Source: Methanolinea sp. (GTDB lineage Archaea; Halobacteriota; Methanomicrobia; Methanomicrobiales; Methanospirillaceae). Taken from it: a DNA stretch of 64,000 bases. Positions 1 through 9,261 of this stretch are shown piece after piece (the first letter of the stretch is position 1; each line of letters starts with the position of its first letter). The stretch is taken from NCBI GenBank assembly GCA_016699325.1, contig CP064971.1, forward strand, positions 310,001 to 374,000, written 5' to 3'. A program made the position numbers and the translations under genes. A model generated the notes under the pieces. It saw only the letters and a list, made by a program, of their open reading frames with translations. It did no database searches and had not been told where the DNA came from.

Positions 1-997
1 ACCCTGCCCTGGAGAAGGATTCGTAATACCGGTTCCCCTGTATGGTTACACACTCACCTTTCTCACCGAGCCACAGCTTTACCGGGAGGAGCTTTACCAG
101 CTCACAGCACCACCGGTTATCCTTTGTCGGGAGCCCTTGTTCTGCGATGTGCCTGAGAAGACCTCCTCCTTCGAGCCGGACCGCGATTCCCATCTCGTCC
201 ACAAATGAGAGCGTTTCTGGAAATTCCATCCCGGTATCGATGAAGTAACTTTCTGTCACACCAGCCCTCCTGGCAAGCTCAAGGGCCACGGTGCTGTCCT
301 TGCCTCCCGAAAAGGAGACGTTCACGCGCGGACGGTCGTACATATGCCGGCGGATGAACCGGACGGCGTGCCGCTCAAGGTTCTTCAGGTGAATCCGGTT
401 CCTCTCCACCGCGACATTCCAGCCCGGATCGGGATATTCGCTCACCGGCACAACGCCAATCTTCCTGATTTTCAGACGGTCTCCGGAAAGAATCCCCGTC
501 CCGGCCATCCCGCGAAACAGGACGATGACCGGGCCGTCCGTGAGATCGGTCCAGACTGCAACCCGTTTTCCCCCTATCTTCCGGCCGGAAATCGCCTCTG
601 GTTCCCGGCACGCCGTCTCAAGGTCGATTATCCCGGCCCGGGCACGGGGGAGCAGGAAAGGAAGCGCTTCCTGTTCAGGGACAAAGGACCAGCGCCTGGT
701 GCAGGGATGAAACGAGAGCCACCCGAACCGGGCCCCGTTGGCAATCACCAGGTCGTTCCGGTCGAGCCCACCGGCCTTATTGAAGAGGATTATCTCTGGA
801 AGATCGCCGGTACCAAACCTCTGGAGGAGGAGGGTGGAAAGCATATTCCGGTCGGTGCCGAAAGCGGGACGTACGTCGTAGGGTCGGAGGAGTGGTATTC
901 GTTCTCCCTGTCCTCCGCATGCGCAGCCCTGCCCGAGCAGGGGGACATTGCAGCGGGGACACCAGTAAAGCACCTTCTTGATGGGAGGCTCTCTCAT
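1..997 (-). CDS. PUA-domain / PAPS reductase-family protein (3' end cut by window edge)
   Basis: Reading the minus strand from ATG at 997 gives 332 open codons to the window edge with no stop, so the C-terminus is missing. The N-terminus has a zinc-ribbon-like cysteine group (CPRCN near residue 9, then CAC near residue 21). The middle resembles a PUA-like RNA-binding domain. At about residue 233 lies the PP-loop motif SGGKDST of the adenine nucleotide alpha-hydrolase/PAPS reductase superfamily, followed by YFIDTGMEFPET and a WCCELVK cysteine pair typical of PAPS-reductase-like proteins. Methanogens carry several such PUA-fused proteins. They are thought to act in sulfur transfer or nucleotide modification rather than classical sulfate assimilation, but the substrate is unknown. 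It is divergent from purH, with a 127-base gap. Confidence 0.8.
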   Translation of the reverse strand, partial: MREPPIKKVLYWCPRCNVPLLGQGCACGGQGERIPLLRPYDVRPAFGTDRNMLSTLLLQRFGTGDLPEIILFNKAGGLDRNDLVIANGARFGWLSFHPCTRRWSFVPEQEALPFLLPRARAGIIDLETACREPEAISGRKIGGKRVAVWTDLTDGPVIVLFRGMAGTGILSGDRLKIRKIGVVPVSEYPDPGWNVAVERNRIHLKNLERHAVRFIRRHMYDRPRVNVSFSGGKDSTVALELARRAGVTESYFIDTGMEFPETLSFVDEMGIAVRLEGGGLLRHIAEQGLPTKDNRWCCELVKLLPVKLWLGEKGECVTIQGNRYYESFSRAG

Positions 998-1124
998 CGT
1001 GTTCACATATTGAAGGGCCGGGGGGATAACCCTTCACAAGGAAGAAGCCCGACAATACCGGTTCCCCGCACTGCTCCTGCCCCCGGGGTCAACCTGATAA
1101 CCGATCATGTCACAGTAGTTCTTC

Positions 1125-2609
1125 ATGAAGTGGGCGCTCATCTCAGTATGGGACAAACGGGGGATCGTGGAACTGGCACGGGCGCTGGCCGGTCACGGGG
1201 TCGGGATCCTCTCCTCTGGCGGGACCGGCCGCCTGCTCCGGGAAGCAGGCATCGGTTTCACCGAAGTTGCAGCGTATACAGGCTCCCCGGAGATGATGGA
1301 CGGGCGGGTCAAGACCCTCCATCCCAGGGTGCACGGGGGCCTGCTGGGGCGGCGGGGTATTGACGACCCTGCAATGTCCGAACACGGTATCCACCCTATT
1401 GACCTCCTGGTAGCAAACCTCTATCCCTTCGAGGACATGTCTGCAACCATTTCCGATCTTGCGGAGCTCACCGAGTATATTGACATCGGGGGGCCGGCGA
1501 TGATCCGGGCAGCAGCAAAGAATTTCCGCAATGTTGCGGTCGTCACCAGTCCGGCCGATTATGGTCAGGTTCTCGATGCACTTGCCGCAGGAGGCTTTTC
1601 CCAGGAACAGCGATTCGAACTGGCAAAAAAGGCGTTTGCCCTGACTGCCGCGTATGATGCTGCGATCAGCAATCACTTCCAGAGGATAGGCCGCGACCTC
1701 CCTGAAATCTTCTCCATCCAGGTGCGGAACGGCAGGAGGCTCCGATACGGGGAGAACCCCCACCAGAAGGGCGCTGTCTTCGGTGAGACCGGCATTGCTG
1801 CTGCAGTCCCGCTCCAGGGAAAGGAGATGTCCTACAACAACTACCTTGACCTCCATGCTGCTGCCGGCCTGATTCGGGAATTCGATGAGCCTGCAACCGT
1901 CATCGTGAAACACAACAACCCCTGCGGGGTCGCGGTTGGCAATCACGTCCTCGAAGCCTATGTCCGCGCCCGCGATGTCGACCCGGTTTCGGCCTACGGA
2001 TCGGTCGTCGCCGTCAATCGCGAGGTCGGGCTCCCTCTTGCCGAGGAGATATGTTCGACTTTTGTTGAAGTCCTTGCCGCACCGTCATTCACCCCTGATG
2101 CCCTGGAGGCCATGGAGAGGAAGGAGAACATGCGGGTCCTGGTCCTCCCCGGCCCGGTATCCGGACCCGAGTTCCGGACTATCGATGGCGGGCTCCTCCT
2201 GCAGGAGACACCTCCTTACCGTGAGCACTGGAAGGTGATAACAGACCGCGATGCGACACCGGATGAGCTTACGGCACTCACCCTGGCCTGGAAAGTCTGC
2301 AAGCACACCAGGAGCAATACCATCATCTTTGCCGACCGGCAGCGGACGCTCGGAATCGGAGCAGGCCAGATGAGCCGCGTGGATGCTGCAAAGATCGCTA
2401 TCGACAAGTCCCTCTTCTCCCTGGTCGGGTCGGTGGTCGCGTCCGATGCCTTCCTGCCGTTCCCAGACACCCTGGAGATCGCTGCTGCCGCTGGAGCAAC
2501 AGCCCTCATCCAGCCGGGTGGATCGATCCGCGATGCCGAGGTGATTGCCGCGGCAAACACCCTGAGCATGGCCATGATCTTCACCGGGGTGCGCTACTTC
2601 CGTCACTGA
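1125..2609 (+). CDS. purH: Bifunctional AICAR formyltransferase / IMP cyclohydrolase
   Basis: This 494-residue protein has full PurH length and catalyses the last two steps of IMP synthesis in the cytoplasm. The N-terminal MGS-like cyclohydrolase domain is recognised by SSGGTGRLLREAGI and DGRVKTLHPRVHGG. The AICAR transformylase domain has RYGENPHQK, the catalytic KHNNPCG motif (Lys262-His263), KHTRSNTI and IQPGGSIRD. The ATG at 1125 gives the canonical N-terminus (ALISVWDKRGIVELA). No clear Shine-Dalgarno sequence precedes it. Many archaea replace PurH with PurP/PurO, so the fused bacterial-style enzyme is a meaningful lineage trait. It stands alone, 39 bases before a membrane protein gene. 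Confidence 0.95.
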   Translation: MKWALISVWDKRGIVELARALAGHGVGILSSGGTGRLLREAGIGFTEVAAYTGSPEMMDGRVKTLHPRVHGGLLGRRGIDDPAMSEHGIHPIDLLVANLYPFEDMSATISDLAELTEYIDIGGPAMIRAAAKNFRNVAVVTSPADYGQVLDALAAGGFSQEQRFELAKKAFALTAAYDAAISNHFQRIGRDLPEIFSIQVRNGRRLRYGENPHQKGAVFGETGIAAAVPLQGKEMSYNNYLDLHAAAGLIREFDEPATVIVKHNNPCGVAVGNHVLEAYVRARDVDPVSAYGSVVAVNREVGLPLAEEICSTFVEVLAAPSFTPDALEAMERKENMRVLVLPGPVSGPEFRTIDGGLLLQETPPYREHWKVITDRDATPDELTALTLAWKVCKHTRSNTIIFADRQRTLGIGAGQMSRVDAAKIAIDKSLFSLVGSVVASDAFLPFPDTLEIAAAAGATALIQPGGSIRDAEVIAAANTLSMAMIFTGVRYFRH

Positions 2610-2648
2610 CCGGTCACGATACTTATTTTAATCCGTTCACCGGAACGT

Positions 2649-3464
2649 ATGAGTGAAAGACAGGTGAATTACATGGACTTTGGAAAATTACTGGGTGATT
2701 CCTTTGGATATACCAAGGATGGCCTGCTGGGAAATCCGGTGACCTGGATCCTGCTGATAGTGCTGTCAGTGTTACCCGTCATTCCGTTCGGTCTTGCGCT
2801 GCTGGCAATGATCCCCTTATTCATGACCGGAACGGTAACCGGTATTCCGACGGTTATCGCGGCCTTTGCCGTTGCACTCATCGTGGCATTGCTGCTCGGA
2901 ACATTCTTCATGGGCTACATGGTGAAAATATTCAGGGGAGAGGTTCCCCTGCCGGCCGTCTCAGGCTTCGGAAAGATGTTCTCAGATGGTATCAGGTATC
3001 TCCTCATCGAGATTATCTACACCATCCCGGTCATCATCATCCTTGCATTTTCGATCGGGGCTGTATTCATGGCCGCACTCTCGACAGGGCCCGACTTCGA
3101 GGCCCTTCTCCCGCTCATCGGAGGAGCCATTCTTGGCATTCTCATCGCCCTGATTGTCGCTATTATAATCGGACTCTTCGCGATAATCGGTGTGGTACGG
3201 TTTGCCCGGACAGGCAGGATTGGCGAGGCATTCAATTTTTCAGCCATCATTGCCACGATTGGGAGGATCGGCTGGGGTTCCTACATACTCGCCCTGATCA
3301 TCGGGGGGGCAATCGTCCTCGTTGTCCAGGTCGTTCTGGGATCGATCCCCTTTATCGGGGGAATACTCCAGTTGATCATCTCTCCGTTCCTCACGGTATT
3401 CTTCACCCGGTATGTGACCCTGCTATACGAGAGCGGTGAGCGGGATGTCACTGTCCAGGCTTAA
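2649..3464 (+). CDS. DUF4013-type multi-pass membrane protein
   Basis: The protein has 271 residues and is dominated by hydrophobic stretches. I see about six membrane segments, with repeated glycine- and isoleucine-rich helices (around residues 35-60, 65-95, 125-145, 155-185, 215-250). The N-terminus, YMDFGKLLGDSFGYTKDGLLGNP, is the usual opening of DUF4013 proteins, which are frequent in methanogens and of unknown function. A second in-frame ATG (MDFGKLL) lies 9 codons in. A T7 run follows the stop. Function cannot be inferred further. Confidence 0.75.
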   Translation: MSERQVNYMDFGKLLGDSFGYTKDGLLGNPVTWILLIVLSVLPVIPFGLALLAMIPLFMTGTVTGIPTVIAAFAVALIVALLLGTFFMGYMVKIFRGEVPLPAVSGFGKMFSDGIRYLLIEIIYTIPVIIILAFSIGAVFMAALSTGPDFEALLPLIGGAILGILIALIVAIIIGLFAIIGVVRFARTGRIGEAFNFSAIIATIGRIGWGSYILALIIGGAIVLVVQVVLGSIPFIGGILQLIISPFLTVFFTRYVTLLYESGERDVTVQA

Positions 3465-3470
3465 ATAATC

Positions 3471-3477
3471 TTTTTTT
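3471..3477 (+). terminator. Oligo-T terminator after DUF4013 gene
   Basis: Seven consecutive T residues lie 7 bases after the stop codon, with no hairpin. This is the usual form of intrinsic archaeal termination. Confidence 0.5.
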
Positions 3478-3494
3478 ACCGGCCTTATCCAAAT

Positions 3495-3534
3495 GCTTAA
3501 GTATCCATGACCACCAGCTGTACTTCTGTGGTGG
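3495..3534 (+). promoter_or_regulatory. TATA-like element and ribosome binding site of the leuA-ilvBN operon
   Basis: GCTTAAGTATC (3495-3505) resembles an archaeal TATA box. GTGGTGG (3528-3534) is a Shine-Dalgarno-like site 7 bases before the ATG at 3542. Together they argue that translation begins at 3542 and not at the in-frame TTG at 3624. Confidence 0.5.
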
Positions 3535-3541
3535 AATTTCC

Positions 3542-5057
3542 ATGACAGATCGTTTTATTCTCTAGCGAAGTACGCTTTTTTGATACCACCTTACGGGACG
3601 GGGAACAGACTCCCGGCGTCTCATTGAAACCCTCTGAAAAACTCGAGATCGCACAGCGACTATCCGACATCGGCGTGCATGTCATCGAGGTCGGGTCGGC
3701 GGCGGCATCAGAGGGAGAGCGCCAGGCACTAAGGCTCATCTCATCAGCCGGGCTGGCAGCCGAGATCTGCACCTACGTCAGGGCTGTGCAACAGGACATC
3801 GATTATGCTGCTGATTATGGTGCGGACTCGGTGCACCTGGTCATCCCGGTTAGCGACCTGCACATCGAGAAGAAGCTGCGAAAGACCCGCCAGAAGGTAT
3901 TAAAGATGGCCATGTCGGCGGTAAACTACGCCAAGGAGCGTGGCCTCATCGTGGAACTGTCCGGTGAAGACGCCTCCCGTGCCGATCCGGCATTCGTCCG
4001 CGAGGTTTACCAGGAAGGGCTTGCGCAGGGAGCCGACCGGCTCTGTTTCTGTGACACGGTCGGGCTTCTTACCCCTGATCGGGTTGCGGAGATCATCCCC
4101 CCGCTCTGCCTGGCACCGCTCTCCATCCACTGCCATGATGACCTGGGGATGGGGATGGCCAATACCATGGCCGCTCTCCGCGCAGGAGCAACCTGCGCAC
4201 ACACCACGGTCAACGGTCTCGGCGAGCGGGCCGGTAACGTGCCATTCGAGGAACTGGTAATGGCCCTCGAGATCCTCTACAATCACCGTACCGGGATAAA
4301 GACCAGGGAGCTCTACCCTCTTTCAGTACTGGTCTCCCGCCTGACAGGTGTGGGTCTCCCGACCAACAAGGCCATTGTCGGAGAGATGGCGTTCACCCAT
4401 GAAAGCGGAATCCATGCTCATGGGGTCCTCCGCGAACCGAGCACCTACGAACCGGTCCCCCCGGAGATAATCGGAAGGAAGCGGCGTATCCTGCTCGGAA
4501 AGCACTCCGGTTCTGCCTCGGTCGAAGCAGCACTGACCGAGCTCCATTACCACCCTGACGAACGCCAGTTGAGAGAGATCCTCATGAGAATCAAGGAACT
4601 CGGTGACCAGGGGATGCGGATCACCGATGCCGACCTCATGGCTGTGGCTGAAGCGGTGATGGCCATCGAGTGCCGGCCGGTCCTGAAAATGAAGCAGTTC
4701 ACTGTGGTGAGCGGGAGCAATGTCATTCCCACTGCTTCGGTCACCCTGGATGTACTCGGTGAAGAGATAACCAGCGCTTCCACGGGGACCGGGCCGGTTG
4801 ACGCGGCTATGGGGGCACTCCGCAAATCGGTTGCGGCCGTTGGCGATATCGCGCTTGAGGAGTACCACGTTGACGCAATACACGGCGGGACCGATGCCCT
4901 CGTGGACGTGACGGTAAGATTAAGTAAAGACGGAAAGATAATTACCTCTCGAGGCGCCCGCACAGACATCATAATGGCAAGTGTCGAAGCGGTTATCGCC
5001 GGAATGAACAGACTTTTGAGGGAAGAACATGAAGACCGGAGCAAGAATCCTGGTTGA
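3542..5057 (+). CDS. leuA: 2-isopropylmalate / (R)-citramalate synthase, apparent frameshift near the start
   Basis: This is an alpha-isopropylmalate synthase superfamily enzyme that condenses acetyl-CoA with a 2-oxo acid. The motif FFDTTLRDGEQTPGVS supplies the catalytic Arg and a metal-binding Asp, HCHDDLG the metal-binding histidines, and the last ~120 residues form a LeuA/CimA regulatory domain. That domain argues against homocitrate synthase AksA, which lacks it. The main frame is open from 3546 but has no ATG, GTG or TTG before TTG3624, which would delete the active-site motif. ATG3542, with a good ribosome binding site, reads seven codons to TAG in another frame. One extra T in the run at 3553-3556 explains this: without it the protein begins MTDRLFSSEVRFFDTT. 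LeuA and CimA cannot be separated here. The gene overlaps ilvB by 29 bases. Confidence 0.8.
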
Positions 5058-6705
5058 AGGGCTGCAGCGCGAAGGGGTTGAGACCATATTCGGGTACCCC
5101 GGTGGTGTAGTGTTGCCGATCTATGATGAACTCTACGACTCGTCATTGCGGCACATCCTTGTACGGCATGAACAGGCGGCCGCGCACGCTGCTGACGGGT
5201 TTGCCCGTGCCAGCGGCCGTGTCGGCGTATGCCTGGCCACGTCCGGACCGGGAGCCTGCAACCTCGTGACCGGGATTGCGACGGCTTATATGGACTCGGT
5301 CCCCATGGTGGCCCTCACCGGACAGGTCCCGACCAGCCTGCTCGGGAACGATGCATTCCAGGAATCGGACATCACCGGCATCACGCTCCCGATCACCAAG
5401 CATAACTACCTGGTGAAGCGCACCGAGGATCTCGGGCACGTGCTCCGGGAGGCCTTCTACATCGCGGGTACCGGGAGGAAGGGGCCGGTCCTGATCGATC
5501 TGCCGAAGGATGTCTCGAATAAGCCGATCGAATACGAATTCCCGGAGTCCGAACCGGTCATGCTCAGGGGTTACCAGCCGACCATCCGCGGACATGCCAA
5601 GCAGATCGACAAGGCGCTCGAACTGATCTTCGAGGCTGAGCGGCCCCTTGTCTATGCCGGGGGAGGGGTGATCTCTTCCGACGCATCGGAGGAATTGATA
5701 TCCTTCGTCGATACGATGGGAATCCCCATCACCACCACCCTGATGGGACTCGGCGCGGTTCCCTGTGACCATCCCCTGAACCTCGGGATGCTCGGGATGC
5801 ACGGGACCCGTTCGGCCAACTTCGCGGTGACCGAGTCCGACCTCCTGATCGCCATCGGTGCCCGGTTCGACGACCGCGTCACCGGGAAACTGGACACGTT
5901 TGCCCCCCAGGCAAAGATCATCCACATCGATATCGACCCGGCCGAGATCGGGAAGAACAAAAAAGTTGATGTCCCCATCGTGGGAGACACGAAGTCGGTC
6001 CTCCAGGACATGCTGGTAAAGGTCCGCAGGAAGAAGGAGTATGACCGGTGGCAGGCCAGAATCCGGGGATGGAAGGAGAAACACCCCCTCACCTACAGGA
6101 GAGATGGTGTGCTGCGTCCCCAGCTGGTGGTCGAGAAGCTCTCCGAGCTGCTCAAAGGCGAAGGGATCATCGTGAGCGAGGTCGGGCAGAACCAGATGTG
6201 GACCGCACAGTACTTCTGCTTCAGGAAACCACGGACCTGGATCACATCGGGCGGGCTCGGCACCATGGGCTACGGTTTCCCGGCCGCCATGGGAGCCCAC
6301 TTCGCGCGTCCCGACCAGGTTATCTTCGATATCGCCGGCGATGGGTCCTTCCAGATGAACATCCAGGAACTCTCCACGGTGGCGACCAACAACATCCCGG
6401 TCAAGGTGGCCATCCTTAACAACCGGTTCCTGGGAATGGTCCGGCAGTGGCAGGAGCTCTTCCACGACCGCCGCTACTCATTCACCGAGCTCCCACCGGT
6501 CGACTTCGTGAAAGTCGCCAATGCCTATGGCGTGGAGGGGATGCGGGTGGAGTCCGCGGATGACGTTGTGCCGGCGCTCACGGCGGCGATCGATACCGAT
6601 GGCCCGTTCATACTGGATTTCAGGGTGGAGCGGGAGGAGAACGTCTTCCCCATGGTCCCGGCCGGGGCGGCAATCAACGAGATGATCGGGGGTAACGTGG
6701 AATGA
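5029..6705 (+). CDS. ilvB: Acetolactate synthase, large catalytic subunit
   Basis: This 558-residue thiamine-diphosphate enzyme condenses two pyruvates, or pyruvate with 2-oxobutyrate, in valine/leucine/isoleucine synthesis. The activating glutamate is in VRHEQAAAHAADGFAR (Glu48). The cofactor-binding stretch is GDGSFQMNIQEL followed by NNRFLGMVRQWQ, and the FAD-binding middle domain is present. The ATG at 5029 has GGAAG upstream and lies inside the end of leuA. The stop overlaps the ilvN start as ATGA. The overlaps imply one leuA-ilvB-ilvN transcript. If the first gene is a citramalate synthase, the operon would cover the early steps of isoleucine synthesis. Confidence 0.95.
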   Translation: MKTGARILVEGLQREGVETIFGYPGGVVLPIYDELYDSSLRHILVRHEQAAAHAADGFARASGRVGVCLATSGPGACNLVTGIATAYMDSVPMVALTGQVPTSLLGNDAFQESDITGITLPITKHNYLVKRTEDLGHVLREAFYIAGTGRKGPVLIDLPKDVSNKPIEYEFPESEPVMLRGYQPTIRGHAKQIDKALELIFEAERPLVYAGGGVISSDASEELISFVDTMGIPITTTLMGLGAVPCDHPLNLGMLGMHGTRSANFAVTESDLLIAIGARFDDRVTGKLDTFAPQAKIIHIDIDPAEIGKNKKVDVPIVGDTKSVLQDMLVKVRRKKEYDRWQARIRGWKEKHPLTYRRDGVLRPQLVVEKLSELLKGEGIIVSEVGQNQMWTAQYFCFRKPRTWITSGGLGTMGYGFPAAMGAHFARPDQVIFDIAGDGSFQMNIQELSTVATNNIPVKVAILNNRFLGMVRQWQELFHDRRYSFTELPPVDFVKVANAYGVEGMRVESADDVVPALTAAIDTDGPFILDFRVEREENVFPMVPAGAAINEMIGGNVE

Positions 6706-7184
6706 AGGCCCACACCCTCAGCGTGCTCGTCGAGAATAAGGCCGGGGTCCTCTCCCGGGTGACAGGCCTGTTCTCCCGGCGGGGGTTCAACATCGAGAGC
6801 CTCGCCGTGGGAGTATGCGAGGAGCCGGGCATGAGCCGGATCACCATCGTCTGCATCGGGGATGATGCCCAGATCGAGCAGGTGATGAAGCAGCTCAACA
6901 AGCTAATCGACGTCATCAAGGTCTCGGACATCACCGAGAACGAGCGGGTGGAGCGGGAACTGGCCCTGATCAAGGTCTCGGCCGACCCGGGAACCAGCCG
7001 CGCCGAGGTCATGCAGGTTGCCACCATTTTCCGGGCCCAGATCATCGATGTGGGTTCAAAGACGGTGACCCTCTCGGTCACCGGTGATGCCGAGAAGATC
7101 GATGCCCTGGAAAAACTCCTGCGCCAGATGGCGTCGCCATCCAGAAAGGAAATGTTCAGGATAAAAAGCATATGCAGATGCTGA
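6702..7184 (+). CDS. ilvN: Acetolactate synthase, small regulatory subunit
   Basis: The protein has 160 residues. The N-terminal ACT domain reads HTLSVLVENKAGVLSRVTGL, then RRGFNIESLAVG, the valine-binding region of the IlvN/IlvH family. A second ACT-like half follows. It activates IlvB and confers feedback inhibition. It is translationally coupled to ilvB through a 4-base overlap. The last residues (MFRIKSICRC) look atypical and run up to the transposase scar, so the extreme C-terminus may have been altered by that insertion. Confidence 0.92.
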   Translation: MKAHTLSVLVENKAGVLSRVTGLFSRRGFNIESLAVGVCEEPGMSRITIVCIGDDAQIEQVMKQLNKLIDVIKVSDITENERVERELALIKVSADPGTSRAEVMQVATIFRAQIIDVGSKTVTLSVTGDAEKIDALEKLLRQMASPSRKEMFRIKSICRC

Positions 7185-7264
7185 TCCGGTTATGCTCGAG
7201 CGTTCTTCCTGAAGGCAGTCTTCTGGTGTTTGACTGGGGGGAATACCCAGGAAAACAAAGGATC

Positions 7265-7413
7265 CGCGATCTGAAGTTCCATTATTTGACCCTGAAAGCA
7301 AAGAAGAAAGGACCATACCGGAACGAGATAACGATCTACCATGCCAGGAAAGAAAGCCAGGTTTCATTCGTTTCTGGCAACGGTCTATTCATGTGTCAAA
7401 ATCGGGATGGCGA
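7265..7413 (+). repeat. Direct repeat copy A (inside transposase remnant)
   Basis: About 150 bases match 9073-9224 with only scattered substitutions. Both copies share CGCGATCTGAAG, AAGCAAAGAAGAAAGGACCA, CATGCCAGGAAAGA and TATTCATGTGTCAAA. In both, the encoded peptide contains AKKKGPYR, HARK and SFVSGN. Confidence 0.85.
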
Positions 7414-8010
7414 AGAAGTCCGTATATTTTTTTGTGACGACCTGGCCTGTGACCGTGGACGAAGAAAGCAAGGAAACTTGAGAAAGACCGGGAAAGAAGG
7501 GAAAGGTTCCACAAAGAAGGTTGAACGCGGAAAAGATCTCGGCCAGTATATCGCTCCTGAGGGTTGGATCATCGCCCGTGGTCATCTCCAGAAGATCATT
7601 GGCGATATCCCCAACCCCTATGTAACCGGTCTTGAAGGTTTCTTCGTGCTTGAATCAACCATCGATGATGATCCCGAAAACATCCTGAGCCTACAAAAAA
7701 TCGTGACCGTGCAGAGAAGTTCATCCGGGACCTCAAAGAAGGGAGCCGGCCGATCCGGCACTGGTCCAAACGACGTGGTGATCAGGTGTATGGGTCGTTT
7801 CCTCACCAAAGTCCGGGGAGTTGGACACAACTTTTCTGTAAAGATCCCGTGAAAAATCTGAAAGTCCTCAAAATTATCTCACGAATTTGACACTTACGAT
7901 CCTTCCCTTCTTTTGGGTATCCTGTCAAGATCATTTCCAACTTCTCCCCAAAAACGCCCCCCCCGCGGGGAGATTTTATCAAGAGATATGGTAGCCTGGA
8001 GGCGCCAAAT
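7265..8010 (+). pseudogene. Decayed DDE transposase (IS1634/IS4-like), frameshifted and N-terminally truncated
   Basis: One frame from about 7172 to 7852 stays open but reads as a degenerate transposase: CDRGRRKQGNLRKTGKEG, then TGLEGFFVLESTIDDDPENI. Near 7690 an A6 run shifts the frame, and NRDRAEKFIRDLKEGSRP followed by IRHWSKRR appears in another frame. This is the 'EKFxRxLK...RPIxHW' signature of the C-terminal catalytic region of IS1634/IS4-type DDE transposases. Further shifts and stops follow, and recognisable pieces (SNFSPKTP, GDFIKRYGS) fade out by about 8010. The N-terminal DDE residues are absent. No terminal inverted repeats were identified, so the family is tentative. It is non-functional. 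Confidence 0.65.
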
Positions 8011-8527
8011 CACTGGTAAATTGCTTCTGGCGAATTGGGTTAAGTCGTTTAAATTTGATGGAAGTACTGAAAAGTGGCGAAGTTAGGTATATAAACACGT
8101 AATTTCCAAAAAAAACGTGTTCTCTTATTTGGTGATGCTCCACTGAATTTCAAATCCCGGTTTATCACAACCGATAATTCGCATTAAACTGATGACACAC
8201 GCAGGAAGACAGGCCACTCGTGGACTGGGGCAGGGGTGAGGTCCTCAAAGACCCGGGGTATCGAAAGAACGAGGGCGGGCAGGGTGATGACTATCGCAAA
8301 TACGTCGTCTGCAATGGCGTCCAGGCGGCCTTTCGGCCAGGAAACCCATTGGCCTGTCTTTTTCTGCTACGGCATTCATGGCATACCCGTCTGATTTCGT
8401 CCTTTCCCCGGGAGAGATGTGAGCCCGGCATACTGTTCCTCCCAGGACAGGTAACCCGGTTCTGCCGCTTCATGCGCCTGTTTTTTCTCCCACCACCTTT
8501 ATCCCCTCCCTCACAGACCTTGCATCC
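8011..8527. other. Gene-poor gap between transposase remnant and flavodoxin gene
   Basis: No gene could be supported. The stretch starts AT-rich, with a TATA-like GGTATATAAACA near 8088 and a 6-bp inverted repeat (AACACG...CGTGTT, about 8093-8120), and becomes GC-rich after 8200. It is probably eroded insertion-element and flank DNA plus the promoter of the flavodoxin gene. Confidence 0.4.
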
Positions 8528-8968
8528 ATGAACATCCTCATCATCTACAAGTCCTACAGCAAGATGAACACCGAGAAGGTCGCAAAGACCATGGCCGAAG
8601 CCATGAAAGCGACGCTGAAGAAGGTCGATGAGGTCGGGCCGGAGGAGATTGCCCGGTATGACCTGGTCGGGTTCGGGTCGGGCATCTATATGGGCAAGTA
8701 CCACAAGTCCCTGTTCAAACTTCTCAAAAAGGTCCCCCGCCTGGATAAAGACGTCTTCCTCTTCCATACCGCAGGAGGTCCGGACGAGAAGTACGATAAG
8801 CGCATGGAAGAACTGCTCACCGGCAAGGGTGCCCGGATCGTCGGCAAGTTCCGGTGTCCCGGCGCCGCCGGATTGTTAGGGTTCACCTGGGCAAACAAGG
8901 GTCATCCCGATGTGCAGGATCTGGAGAACGCCCGGGCGTTTGCGAAGCGGCTCGTGGAAGGGGAATAG
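8528..8968 (+). CDS. Flavodoxin family protein
   Basis: A 146-residue single-domain protein. The N-terminal strand and phosphate loop (MNILIIYKSYSKMNTEKVAKTMAE) fit the FMN-binding fold, although the loop lacks the classic T/S-x-T-G-x-T. GFGSGIYMGKYHKSLFKLLK and FHTAGGPDEKYDKRMEELL match flavodoxin-domain proteins of the menaquinone-dependent protoporphyrinogen oxidase-like type found in methanogens. It is expected to be a cytoplasmic one- or two-electron carrier with unknown partners. The gene stands alone between the two insertion-element fragments. Confidence 0.8.
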   Translation: MNILIIYKSYSKMNTEKVAKTMAEAMKATLKKVDEVGPEEIARYDLVGFGSGIYMGKYHKSLFKLLKKVPRLDKDVFLFHTAGGPDEKYDKRMEELLTGKGARIVGKFRCPGAAGLLGFTWANKGHPDVQDLENARAFAKRLVEGE

Positions 8969-9072
8969 GGGCTCCTCACCTCACAACAGGGTTCGGATCC
9001 CGTCCCTTGTGTAGGTCAAGAATTCCCCGGGGCAGGGGGGGACTTTACCCCCTGCGAACTTCTCAAGACGCT

Positions 9073-9224
9073 CGCGATCTGAAGTCCCGTTACTTGACCC
9101 TGGAAGCAAAGAAGAAAGGACCATACCGGAGCGAGGTAGCGATCTGCCATGCCAGGAAAGATAGCCAGGCCTCATTCGTTTCCGGCAACCGGGTATATTC
9201 ATGTGTCAAATACCGGGATGGCGA
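9073..9224 (+). repeat. Direct repeat copy B (transposase fragment)
   Basis: Second copy of the sequence at 7265-7413. It encodes DLKSRYLTLEAKKKGPYR and SQASFVSGN but lacks the rest of the transposase. It ends 38 bases before the sensor gene, so that gene's promoter may include insertion-element DNA. Confidence 0.8.
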
Positions 9225-9261
9225 TGTGTTTTTATTTTCCTGACACGATAACTTTCACAAG

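Noticed and set aside
344..1363. Long plus-strand reading frame of ~339 codons
   Set aside because: It lies opposite the PUA/PAPS-reductase gene (SGGKDST motif) and overlaps the start of purH in another frame. Its translation has no recognisable domain. It is a shadow of GC-rich coding DNA.
8220..8531. 103-codon plus-strand frame before the flavodoxin gene
   Set aside because: No ribosome site, no domain, low-complexity ending (LPPPLSPPSQ), and it runs into the flavodoxin start. Treated as non-coding.
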